From Arthrobacter sp. AQ5-06 (GTDB taxonomy: Bacteria; Actinomycetota; Actinomycetes; Actinomycetales; Micrococcaceae): a stretch of DNA of 64,000 bases. A model generated the notes under the pieces. That model saw only the letters and a program-made list of their open reading frames with translations, was not told where the DNA came from and ran no database searches. The DNA lies in assembly GCF_003287955.1 (NCBI RefSeq), contig NZ_QMKP01000009.1:113474-177473 (forward strand), read 5' to 3'. The position numbers and the translations under genes were made by a program. Of this stretch, positions 25,250-32,379 are shown piece after piece; position 1 is the stretch's first letter; each line of letters starts with the position of its first letter.

Positions 25250-26272
25250 TTAGCCGGCCGCGGCGGCAGCGAAGGCGTGGGTTGGCGGGACCTCGGCGGG
25301 CAGGTACCCCGAGGTCCGTGGTGCTTCCAGCTCATGGTCAAAGCATCGCTGGAAGAATTCGGCAATGAGCGGCTGCTCGGCTTCATCGCACTTGTTGACG
25401 AAGGACAGCTGGAACGCCTTGCCGGGATCGCCGAAGATCCCGATGTTCTCGGCCCAGGTGATGACGGTGCGCGGGGACATCAGGGTGGACAGATCGCCCA
25501 CCCGGAAACCGTCCCGCGTCAGCTTGGCCACGGCCACCATGGACGCCACCAGTTTCCGGCCGGCTGCGTCGTCCAGCTCAGGGACCCGCGCCAGCACGAT
25601 CCCGATCTCGTCCTCCGCCGGGGGATGGTTCAGGGCGGCGACGATGTTCCAGCGGTCGATCTGCGCATGGTTGAGCCGTTGGACCCCGTGGTACATGCCG
25701 TTGAGGTTTCCCAGCCCCACGGTGTTGGCCGTGGCAAAGAGCCGGAACTCGGGGTGGACGTCAAGGACGCGGTTCTGGTCCAGCAGGGTCAGCTTGCCGT
25801 CGCGTTCCAGGAGCCGCTGGATCACGAACATCACGTCCGGGCGGCCGGCGTCGTACTCGTCCAGGATCAGGGCCACCGGCCGCTGGATGGCCCAGGGGAC
25901 AATCCCTTCCTGGAACTCGGTGACCTGCTTGCCGTCCTTCAGCACCACGGTGTCGCGGCCCACCAGGTCAAGGCGGCTGATGTGGCCGTCCAGGTTCACC
26001 CGCACGCAGGGCCAGTTCAGCCGCGCGGCCACCTGCTCGATGTGCGTGGACTTGCCTGTGCCGTGCAGGCCTTGGAGCAGCATCCGCCGGTTCCGGGTGA
26101 AGGCGGCCAGGATGGCAAGGGTGACGTCGTGGTTGAAACGGTAGGCGGGGTCCATCTCGGGGACGTGCTCGTCGGCTTCCCGGAAGGCCGCCACCTTGAG
26201 GTCCGAATCGAGATTGAACACCTCGCGGACTGAAACCATCTCGTCCGGCATCAGGCGGCTCAGCTGGTCCAC
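25250..26272 (-). CDS. CobS-like (MoxR-type) AAA+ ATPase
   Basis: A protein of 340 residues. It opens with a short CobS-like N-terminal segment, then an AAA+ module: Walker A LQGLHGTGKSTHI, Walker B ALILDEYDAGRPD, sensor region FRLFATANTVGLGNL, and a lid with SPRTVITWAENI. CobS hexamers work with CobT-type VWA partners. The start ATG lies 13 nt inside the 3' end of the upstream iclR gene, so the three genes iclR, cobS-like and cobT-like are translationally coupled. Placement opposite xsc suggests a job in sulfonate catabolism, for example maturation of an enzyme of the island. Confidence 0.9.
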   Translation of the reverse strand: MDQLSRLMPDEMVSVREVFNLDSDLKVAAFREADEHVPEMDPAYRFNHDVTLAILAAFTRNRRMLLQGLHGTGKSTHIEQVAARLNWPCVRVNLDGHISRLDLVGRDTVVLKDGKQVTEFQEGIVPWAIQRPVALILDEYDAGRPDVMFVIQRLLERDGKLTLLDQNRVLDVHPEFRLFATANTVGLGNLNGMYHGVQRLNHAQIDRWNIVAALNHPPAEDEIGIVLARVPELDDAAGRKLVASMVAVAKLTRDGFRVGDLSTLMSPRTVITWAENIGIFGDPGKAFQLSFVNKCDEAEQPLIAEFFQRCFDHELEAPRTSGYLPAEVPPTHAFAAAAAG

Positions 26273-27153
26273 AGCTCGTCCTCAGTCCGGGTAGCGCGGC
26301 CGACGGCGATGCTGCCGTCGTCGGGGGTTCCGTCCGCGGTACCGGAACCGGACTCGGCCTCGATCAGGCTGATCGCCGCAGCGGCACGCTGCAGGGCTGG
26401 GAGCAGCTTCAGCCCCTTTTCGGGGGTGAGGCGCATGACCGGCGCCTGGACGGCGACGCATAGGTTGGACACAGCGTTGGCGGTGGGGACCAGCACGGCC
26501 ACGCACACCATCCCCGGCAGGAATTCCTCGTCATCGATCGCGTAGCCGTCCCGGCGGACGCGCTGGATTTCCTCCTCGATCAGTTCGGGATCCGTCACGG
26601 TCTTGTTCGTGTAGCGCTCCAGCGGGGCGCCGGCAATGAGGCGCCTGCGCTGGGCCGGGCTGAGCTGGGAGAGGATCATCTTTCCGCTGGCCGAGCAGTG
26701 GACGGGCACCCTGGAGCCGGGCTGGAGCGTGATACGCAGGGGCTCGGACGTTTCGATGCGGTCCAGGTAGACCACTTCGCTGCCGGACACCGCCGTCACG
26801 TTGCAGCTCTCGCCCAGTTCCGCGACCAAGTTGCGCAGCACCGCGTGGCGTGCGCCATGATGCATGTCGTTGATCAGCAAGTTCTCTGCCATGCGCCGCA
26901 GCCGCACCCCGGTGCCGTAGTGCCGGCCGTTGTTCTCCCGGATCAGCAGGCTGGACCCTTCCAGCTGCTGCAGCATGCGGTGCAGGGTGGGCTTGGGCGT
27001 GCCCGTTTCCTCCACCAGTCCCTGGAGCGTGAACAGCTGGTCCTTGGTGGCGATCAGTTCCAGCAGGGAGAACAGCCGCATGGTGGGGGTATCCCCTGCC
27101 AGCTCCGTCGGTGCCTGCAGAGCGGGCTCACCGAGCCTGTGAATCTCAGCCAT
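26260..27153 (-). CDS. IclR family transcriptional regulator
   Basis: A protein of 297 residues. The winged helix-turn-helix lies at residues 25-90 (LFTLQGLVEETGTPKPTLHRML). The C-terminal IclR effector domain follows (VVYLDRIETSEPLRI, GSRVPVHCSASGKMILS, YAIDDEEFLPGMVCVAVLV). GGAGG lies upstream of ATG 27153. It diverges from xsc, with 206 bp carrying inverted repeats and a consensus promoter, so it probably controls xsc and its own operon in response to a pathway intermediate. The 3' end overlaps the cobS-like gene. Confidence 0.92.
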   Translation of the reverse strand: MAEIHRLGEPALQAPTELAGDTPTMRLFSLLELIATKDQLFTLQGLVEETGTPKPTLHRMLQQLEGSSLLIRENNGRHYGTGVRLRRMAENLLINDMHHGARHAVLRNLVAELGESCNVTAVSGSEVVYLDRIETSEPLRITLQPGSRVPVHCSASGKMILSQLSPAQRRRLIAGAPLERYTNKTVTDPELIEEEIQRVRRDGYAIDDEEFLPGMVCVAVLVPTANAVSNLCVAVQAPVMRLTPEKGLKLLPALQRAAAAISLIEAESGSGTADGTPDDGSIAVGRATRTEDELWTS

Positions 27154-27195
27154 TTGTTGTCCTCCACGTGGTCAAACCGCACTGTATTCGGTGTC

Positions 27196-27238
27196 TATTT
27201 CAAGAATATCGTACGCGGCGTTCCGAATATTTGAAATA
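27196..27238. promoter_or_regulatory. Inverted repeat in the iclR-xsc region
   Basis: TATTTCAAGAATAT (27196-27209) and AATATTTGAAATA (27226-27238) form an imperfect inverted repeat centred between the divergent genes, immediately upstream of the xsc -35 box. The TTCAAA-like arms resemble IclR-type operators in general form. Confidence 0.5.
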
Positions 27239-27242
27239 CCCG

Positions 27243-27271
27243 TTGACGTTGTTGTCTTTTTGCCATAATCT
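27243..27271 (+). promoter_or_regulatory. Consensus promoter of xsc
   Basis: TTGACG (27243-27248), a 17-nt spacer and TAATCT (27266-27271) fit a housekeeping-sigma promoter. Transcription should begin near 27278, giving a leader of about 80 nt. Confidence 0.7.
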
Positions 27272-27290
27272 CGGCATCAGCACCAAAACA

Positions 27291-27305
27291 GGAACGCTAC
27301 GTTCC
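27291..27305. promoter_or_regulatory. GGAACG-cta-CGTTCC palindrome below the xsc promoter
   Basis: A perfect 6-bp-arm palindrome 20 nt after the -10 box, where a bound repressor would block RNA polymerase. Confidence 0.5.
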
Positions 27306-27359
27306 ACTTTTTATATTTCCAGCATATCTAGGCGAAGTCCTGGAGGAGGAGCAGTCACC

Positions 27360-29264
27360 ATGAGCCAAGACACTGTCGAACTCTCATCCGCTGCCGGCGA
27401 CGGCAAGGCAGGAGCGCTCGTCACCGAGTCATCCGCGGCACAGGGCAATGGCGCCCAGGCAGCACCGGCCAAGGCCGCCCGCGAAGTCGCCAAGGGCGTG
27501 CAGAAAATGACACCCTCGGAGGCCTTCGTGGAGACGATGGTCGCCAACGACGTCACCGACATTTTCGGCATCATGGGTTCAGCCTTTATGGACGCCATGG
27601 ACATCTTCGCCCCCGCAGGCATCCGCCTGGTCCCGGTGGTCCACGAGCAGGGCGCGGCCCACATGGCTGACGGCTATGCCCGTGCCAGCGGCCGCCACGG
27701 CGTGGTCATCGGCCAGAACGGCCCGGGCATCAGCAACTGCGTCACCGGCATCGCCGCAGCATTCTGGGCGCACAGCCCCGTGGTCATCGTGACGCCGGAA
27801 GCCGGCACCACGGGCATCGGGCTCGGCGGCTTCCAGGAGGCCAAGCAGCTGCCCATGTTCCAGGAATTCACCAAATACCAGGGCCACGTGACCCACCCGG
27901 CCCGCATGGCCGAATTCACCGGCCGCTGCTTCGACCGCGCCATGTCTGAAAACGGCCCCACTCAGCTGAACATCCCGCGTGACTACTTCTACGGGGAGAT
28001 CACTGTTGAGATCCCGCAGCCGCGCCGCGTGGACCGCGGTGCCGGCGGCACCAAGAGCCTGGACGAGGCCGCGGCCCTGCTCGCCACGGCCAAGTTCCCC
28101 GTGATCGTCTCCGGCGGCGGCGTGGTCATGGCCGACGGCGTCGAGGAATGCAAGGCCTTGGCCGAGCGTCTGGGCGCCCCGGTGGTCAACAGCTATCAGC
28201 ACAACGACTCTTTCCCTGCTAGCCACCCGCTCTGGGCCGGCCCGCTTGGCTACCAGGGATCCAAGGCGGGCATGAAGCTCATCTCCCAGGCCGACGTCGT
28301 GATCGCCCTCGGCACCCGCCTGGGCCCGTTCGGCACCCTGCCCCAGTACGGCCAGGCCTACTGGCCCACCGAAGCGAAGATCATCCAGATCGATGCCGAC
28401 CACACCATGCTCGGCCTGGTCAAGAAGATCAGCGTGGGCATATGCGGCGACGCCAAGGCCGTGGCACTTGAGCTGAGCAAGCGCCTGGAGCAGCTCACCC
28501 TGGCCTGCGATGTCACCAAGGCCGAGCGTGCCGCCACCATCAAGGCCGAGAAAGATGCCTGGGAAGAGGAACTCACCGCGTGGACCCACGAAAAGGATGA
28601 GTACAGCCTGGACATGCTCGAGGAGCACAAGAACGAGGACGGCAACTGGCTGTCCCCGCGCCAGGTGCTCCGCGAGCTCGAAAAGGCTATGCCGGAGGAT
28701 GTCATGATCTCCACCGACATCGGCAACATCAACTCCGTGGCCCACAGCTACCTGCGTTTCGAGAAGCCGCGCAGCTTCTTCGCCCCGATGAGCTTCGGCA
28801 ACTGCGGCTACGCCCTGCCGACCATGATCGGTGCCAAGGCCGCTGCCATGGACCGCCCTGCCGTGGCCTACGCCGGTGACGGCGCCTGGGCCATGAGCAT
28901 GGGTGAAGTCCTCACCGCCGTCCGGCACGACATCCCCGTCACGGCCATCGTCTTCCGCAACCGCCAGTGGGGTGCCGAGAAGAAGAACCAGGTGGAGTTC
29001 TACAACCGCCGCTTCATTGCCGGCGAACTCGACAACGGTGAAAGCTTCGCGGCCATGGCCCAGACCATGGGAGCCGAAGGCATCGTGGTCGACCAGCTCG
29101 AGGAGGTGGGCCCCGCTCTCAAGCGCGCGCTCGCCGCCCAGATGGAAGAAGGCAAGACCACGGTCATTGAGATTATGTGCACCCGCGAACTGGGAGACCC
29201 CTTCCGCCGCGATGCCCTCGCCAAGCCGGTCCGCACGCTCGAGAAGTACAAGGACTATGTCTAA
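27360..29264 (+). CDS. xsc: Sulfoacetaldehyde acetyltransferase
   Basis: A thiamin-diphosphate enzyme of 634 residues that converts sulfoacetaldehyde and phosphate to acetyl phosphate and sulfite, the carbon-sulfur cleavage step of taurine breakdown. The ThDP Glu lies in VVHEQGAAHMADGYARASG. The central domain has VSGGGVVMADG. The diphosphate/metal loop is YAGDGAWAMSMGEV followed by FRNRQWGAEKKNQ. The Xsc-type active-site region reads GIMGSAFMDAMDIFAP. A 48-residue Ala/Glu-rich extension precedes the family's usual start (KMTPSEAFVETM). ATG 27360 has GGAGGAGGAG upstream. It diverges from iclR-cobS-cobT. Confidence 0.93.
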   Translation: MSQDTVELSSAAGDGKAGALVTESSAAQGNGAQAAPAKAAREVAKGVQKMTPSEAFVETMVANDVTDIFGIMGSAFMDAMDIFAPAGIRLVPVVHEQGAAHMADGYARASGRHGVVIGQNGPGISNCVTGIAAAFWAHSPVVIVTPEAGTTGIGLGGFQEAKQLPMFQEFTKYQGHVTHPARMAEFTGRCFDRAMSENGPTQLNIPRDYFYGEITVEIPQPRRVDRGAGGTKSLDEAAALLATAKFPVIVSGGGVVMADGVEECKALAERLGAPVVNSYQHNDSFPASHPLWAGPLGYQGSKAGMKLISQADVVIALGTRLGPFGTLPQYGQAYWPTEAKIIQIDADHTMLGLVKKISVGICGDAKAVALELSKRLEQLTLACDVTKAERAATIKAEKDAWEEELTAWTHEKDEYSLDMLEEHKNEDGNWLSPRQVLRELEKAMPEDVMISTDIGNINSVAHSYLRFEKPRSFFAPMSFGNCGYALPTMIGAKAAAMDRPAVAYAGDGAWAMSMGEVLTAVRHDIPVTAIVFRNRQWGAEKKNQVEFYNRRFIAGELDNGESFAAMAQTMGAEGIVVDQLEEVGPALKRALAAQMEEGKTTVIEIMCTRELGDPFRRDALAKPVRTLEKYKDYV

Positions 29265-29291
29265 AACAGAGGACGTGTGATCCAGAAATGA

Positions 29292-29320
29292 CGCCCCCTG
29301 GCCGATACGGCCAGGGGGCG
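29292..29320 (+). terminator. Terminator hairpin after xsc
   Basis: cgccccctggccg (29292-29304) pairs perfectly with 29308-29320 over a 3-nt loop, 28 nt after the xsc stop codon. No T-run follows. Confidence 0.65.
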
Positions 29321-29433
29321 CATTCATCCCGGTCGAGGACCAATGCGCGGAAAAGTAGCGCTATGCCGTCCTCGGTTGGCGGACGGTAACCGAATACGGA
29401 ACCATCGAGCCAGTATGTGGTTGAGTGGGGGAC

Positions 29434-31263
29434 ATGGCATCCCGCATCGAGGACTACGCGCTTCTCTCCGACATGCACACCGGTCCGCTTCTCTCGCGCA
29501 CCGGTAGCCTGGACTGGCTCTGTTTCCCCCGCTTCGACTCTCCGTCGGTCTTCGGCGCGCTGCTAGGCACCGAAGACAACGGCCGCTGGCTGTTGGCACC
29601 CGCAGCGGCTGACGCCGTCGTCGTTAAGCGGGAGTACCTGGACGGCACCTTTGTGCTCCAAACCGATTGGGCGGCCGACGGCGGCAGCGTGCGGATGACC
29701 GAGTTCATGCCGGTGGGGGACAGGCGTGCCTCGGTGGTGCGGCGGGTCGAGGGTCTGAGCGGCAGCGTGCGGATGTGCCAGGAGATGAAGATCCGGTTCG
29801 GCTACGGCACCGTCCTGCCCTGGGTCAGCCGGATGAGGGACGCCGAGGGTATGGAGATGCTGCTGGCGGTTGCCGGGCCGAATACGCTCATGCTGCGCGG
29901 GGATGCGCTGCCCAAGGCCGCCGGCCATAAGCATGCCGGCGAGTTCACTGTCGCGGCCGGGGAAAAGGTGGATCTGGAACTTACCTGGTACCCCTCGTAC
30001 CGGGCGGTTCCGGCCGGAATCGATATTGACGCGGCGCTGGAGCGGACCGTGAAGTTCTGGTCCGGGTGGGCTGCCGAATGCAGCCTGGACGGCGAATATG
30101 CGCACGCCGTCAAGCGTTCGATGCTGGTGCTGCGGGCGCTGACCGACGAGGACACCGGCGGCATCGTGGCTGCGGCGACCACGTCCCTACCGGAGGATTT
30201 CGGCGGTGCCCGTAACTGGGATTACCGCTATTGCTGGCTGCGCGACGCGGCCCTGACGCTGGAGTCGATGCTGGCCCACGGTCATGCGCAGGGGGCCCTG
30301 CACTGGCGCGACTGGCTGTTGCGCGCTGTTGCCGGGAATCCGGAAGACCTGCAGATCATGTATGGCCTGGCCGGGGAGCGCGAACTGGAGGAGCGGGAGC
30401 TGGCGCATCTGCCCGGGTATGAGAATTCAGCTCCGGTGCGCATCGGCAACGGTGCGTTCAGGCAGTTCCAGGCGGACGTCGTCGGCGAGGTGATGGTGGC
30501 GCTGGAGAAACTGCGGCGGGCCGGCGGCATGGAGGACCATTTCTCCTGGCCGCTGCAGCGTGCCCTGCTGGGATTCGTGGAAAAGCACTTCGACCGGAAG
30601 GACCACGGCATCTGGGAGATGCGCGGCGAACCGAAGCATTTCACGCATTCGCGGGTGATGATGTGGGCGGCCTTTGACGCCGGGGTCCGCGCAGTGCGCG
30701 AGCATGGGTTGGACGGACCGGTGGAACGCTGGACGGAACTGCGTGAGCAGCTGCGCCAGGAAATCCTGAGGCATGGTTTCAGCACCGCGCTCAATTCCTT
30801 CACCCAGGCCTATGACGGCTCGCAGGCGGACGCTTCGCTGCTGGTGATTCCGCAGGTGGGCTTCCTGCCGTACGACGATGCGAAGATGCTGGGCACCGTG
30901 GCGCAGCTTGAGCGCGAGCTGATCGACGACGGCCTGCTGCTGCGTTACCGCACGGAAACCGGGGTGGACGGCCTGGAGCCCGGCGAACACCCGTTCCTGG
31001 CCTGCTCCTTCTGGCTGGTGGAGCAGTATGCGAGCAGCGGCCGGAAGGCAGAGGCCAAGGTGCTGATGGACCGTCTGGTGGGGCTGTCCAATGAGCTGGG
31101 CCTGCTCAGCGAGGAATACGCGATGAAAGCCGACCGGATGGCCGGGAACTTCCCGCAGGCGTTCTCCCACCTCGCCCTGATTCGGGCCGCGGGTGCCCTC
31201 CACGGGGCGGAACGGCTCGGCCTGGCCGCTGCTGGCCCCGCGGCAGAAGGCGGACAGCTGTGA
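29434..31263 (+). CDS. Glycoside hydrolase family 15 protein (trehalase/glucoamylase-like)
   Basis: A protein of 609 residues with the actinobacterial GH15 layout: an N-terminal beta-sandwich starting RIEDYALLSDMHTGPLLS and DWLCFPRFDSPSVFGALLG, then an (alpha/alpha)6 barrel with NWDYRYCWLRDAALTLES. The catalytic glutamates are expected in GERELEERELAHLPGY and in GEHPFLACSFWLVEQY. Such enzymes cleave trehalose or alpha-glucosides in the cytoplasm. ATG 29434 is preferred over an in-frame GTG at 29425 because GGGGG lies upstream. It has no obvious link to taurine and sits between xsc and the ald remnant. Confidence 0.92.
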   Translation: MASRIEDYALLSDMHTGPLLSRTGSLDWLCFPRFDSPSVFGALLGTEDNGRWLLAPAAADAVVVKREYLDGTFVLQTDWAADGGSVRMTEFMPVGDRRASVVRRVEGLSGSVRMCQEMKIRFGYGTVLPWVSRMRDAEGMEMLLAVAGPNTLMLRGDALPKAAGHKHAGEFTVAAGEKVDLELTWYPSYRAVPAGIDIDAALERTVKFWSGWAAECSLDGEYAHAVKRSMLVLRALTDEDTGGIVAAATTSLPEDFGGARNWDYRYCWLRDAALTLESMLAHGHAQGALHWRDWLLRAVAGNPEDLQIMYGLAGERELEERELAHLPGYENSAPVRIGNGAFRQFQADVVGEVMVALEKLRRAGGMEDHFSWPLQRALLGFVEKHFDRKDHGIWEMRGEPKHFTHSRVMMWAAFDAGVRAVREHGLDGPVERWTELREQLRQEILRHGFSTALNSFTQAYDGSQADASLLVIPQVGFLPYDDAKMLGTVAQLERELIDDGLLLRYRTETGVDGLEPGEHPFLACSFWLVEQYASSGRKAEAKVLMDRLVGLSNELGLLSEEYAMKADRMAGNFPQAFSHLALIRAAGALHGAERLGLAAAGPAAEGGQL

Positions 31264-31424
31264 AAATCAATTACGCCGCGTCGGGCTGCTGATCCCGTTC
31301 CGTCTCTCCGGCGCCGCGTTCAATGAACACCTCATGCCCGTGGGCCACGTGCTCATGGACCCGGCAGGGGTCAGGGCCACGCGGTATTCGTGGTTTTTGA
31401 TTTCCTTCGGGATGCGGATCTTCA
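31264..31424 (-). pseudogene. 5' remnant of a second alanine dehydrogenase gene
   Basis: From ATG 31424 the minus strand encodes MKIRIPKEIKNHEYRVALTP, nearly the start of the intact ald at 36620 (MKIGIPKEIKSHEYRVAVTP). One base is then missing; in the next frame the match goes on (VHEHVAHGHEVFIERGAG) for some 20 residues and ends against the 3' end of the GH15 gene. About 320 codons of an alanine dehydrogenase are absent. It is diverged from the intact gene, so the duplication is not recent. Confidence 0.85.
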
Positions 31425-31642
31425 TTTGGTATCCCGTGCGTGTTCTCAACACGTCCGCCGTGCGGGCTGCGCAGCATAAACAAATTCTGGACCGTGGCGT
31501 GATGGATCCAGAAGATCCAGAAAGTGCACCATTGATGGGTCCAAACTGGACCTGTGATCCAGCGCGCGTGTGGCCCTGATGCCCGCCGGGATCCCGGCCT
31601 AGGCTTCGATTATTGCTATTCACAACGGATAAGGAGATGGTC
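31425..31642. promoter_or_regulatory. Second copy of the divergent ald-tpa control region
   Basis: This stretch aligns with 36621-36851. Shared blocks include tccgccgtgcgg near the ald side, ccaaactgga (with ggtcca-aac-tggacc forming a perfect palindrome at 31538-31552), a 17-base block tgtggccctgatgcccg, and the -10-like cctaggcttcgat followed by an AAGGAG ribosome site. CTGGACC occurs at 31487-31493 and 31546-31552, like the CTGGAC half-sites reported for the taurine regulator TauR. Confidence 0.7.
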
Positions 31643-32008
31643 GTGGCCATGGAAAGCATTCTTCACTCCCGCCGGATCGTCGGCCGCACCTGGACGCCGG
31701 AGCAGCTGCACGCCCTGGCTGTAACGGACAGGGAAGCCCAGCGCCAAGTCGAACACAGGAGCGCCCGCATCGCGCTGGTTGACCGCGCTCATCTGGTTGA
31801 CGCTGACCGTATCCGGTCGATCGTCGTGGAGAGCATGGGAGGCATCGCCGGCACGTACTACATGGTAGCCGCCCTGCATTTGGCCGAGTTGGCCATCACC
31901 TACCCGCAGCTACTGACGGATACCCAGTACAATGTGCTGCTCGCACCTCTGGAGGCCGCAGAACAGATAGCTGCTTCAACGAGCATTTACGTCCCGGTAG
32001 CCGCCTGA
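31643..32008 (+). CDS. Small protein of unknown function behind a tpa-like promoter
   Basis: A protein of 121 residues that I do not recognise. It is helical, with VESMGGIAGTYYMVAALHLAEL and PQLLTDTQYNVLLAPLEAAE. GTG 31643 lies 6 nt after AAGGAG, the same place at which the TTG start of tpa lies in the homologous region at 36852, so this start is preferred. It occupies the position of tpa in the duplicated control region, and is therefore likely under the same taurine-responsive regulator. Confidence 0.7.
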   Translation: MAMESILHSRRIVGRTWTPEQLHALAVTDREAQRQVEHRSARIALVDRAHLVDADRIRSIVVESMGGIAGTYYMVAALHLAELAITYPQLLTDTQYNVLLAPLEAAEQIAASTSIYVPVAA

Positions 32009-32253
32009 GGGCAGCTGCTGGGGTCCGCATCGGATCTGCACGGGCCGGAGGACGCTGCGCCGATCCCGGACGGACGATGACGGCATCCGAATTGGCACCG
32101 ACAAGCGTCGCCCAAGCGGATCTTGAATCCGCCAGGCGAACCGGTCCGGCGGACCCTGGTCGCCGGATCCACACCGCTGGTCCCACTGCAGACTCCATCT
32201 GGCTCTGGGCACTCGGCGCCGCACGCGGGTAGGGTTATGTCCATCACCAAAAG

Positions 32254-32269
32254 AGTGAGCCAAATCACA
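32254..32269. promoter_or_regulatory. CRP/GlxR-like operator of permease 2
   Basis: agtga-gccaaa-tcaca matches GTGA-N6-TCAC. It lies 69 nt before the GAAGTGCACTTC palindrome, compared with 65 nt for permease 1, so spacing is nearly conserved. Confidence 0.6.
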
Positions 32270-32337
32270 TATCGAGCTAATTGATGGCTCCATCACTCCA
32301 AGTGAACCCGGCCCTGGTGCCACCTGGCAGAGGGGCC

Positions 32338-32349
32338 GAAGTGCACTTC
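32338..32349. promoter_or_regulatory. 12-bp palindrome GAAGTGCACTTC in permease 2 leader
   Basis: Identical to 21805-21816, with the next eight bases (aacgggtt or aacgggtc) also conserved, then cgtcag and GGAGGA. Confidence 0.6.
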
Positions 32350-32379
32350 AACGGGTCCCGTCAGCGCATTGGAGGAAGG

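Larger units (their letters stand above)
32009..32379. promoter_or_regulatory. Control region and leader of permease 2
   Basis: A 371-bp gap. The first 220 bp hold a doubtful short frame (32076-32232) with no homology I recognise. The last part carries a CRP/GlxR-like site (32254-32269), the 12-bp palindrome and a ribosome-binding segment shared with permease 1. Confidence 0.55.

Noticed and set aside
23451..26272. Assignment of the CobS/CobT-like pair to cobalamin biosynthesis
   Set aside because: No CobN or corrin gene lies nearby and the operon begins with an IclR regulator opposite xsc, so I list them as CobS/CobT-like only.
27579..29327. Long minus-strand frame antisense to xsc
   Set aside because: Composition is that of a G/C-rich shadow (His/Gly/Ala/Val-rich) with no domain, while the plus strand encodes a full Xsc.
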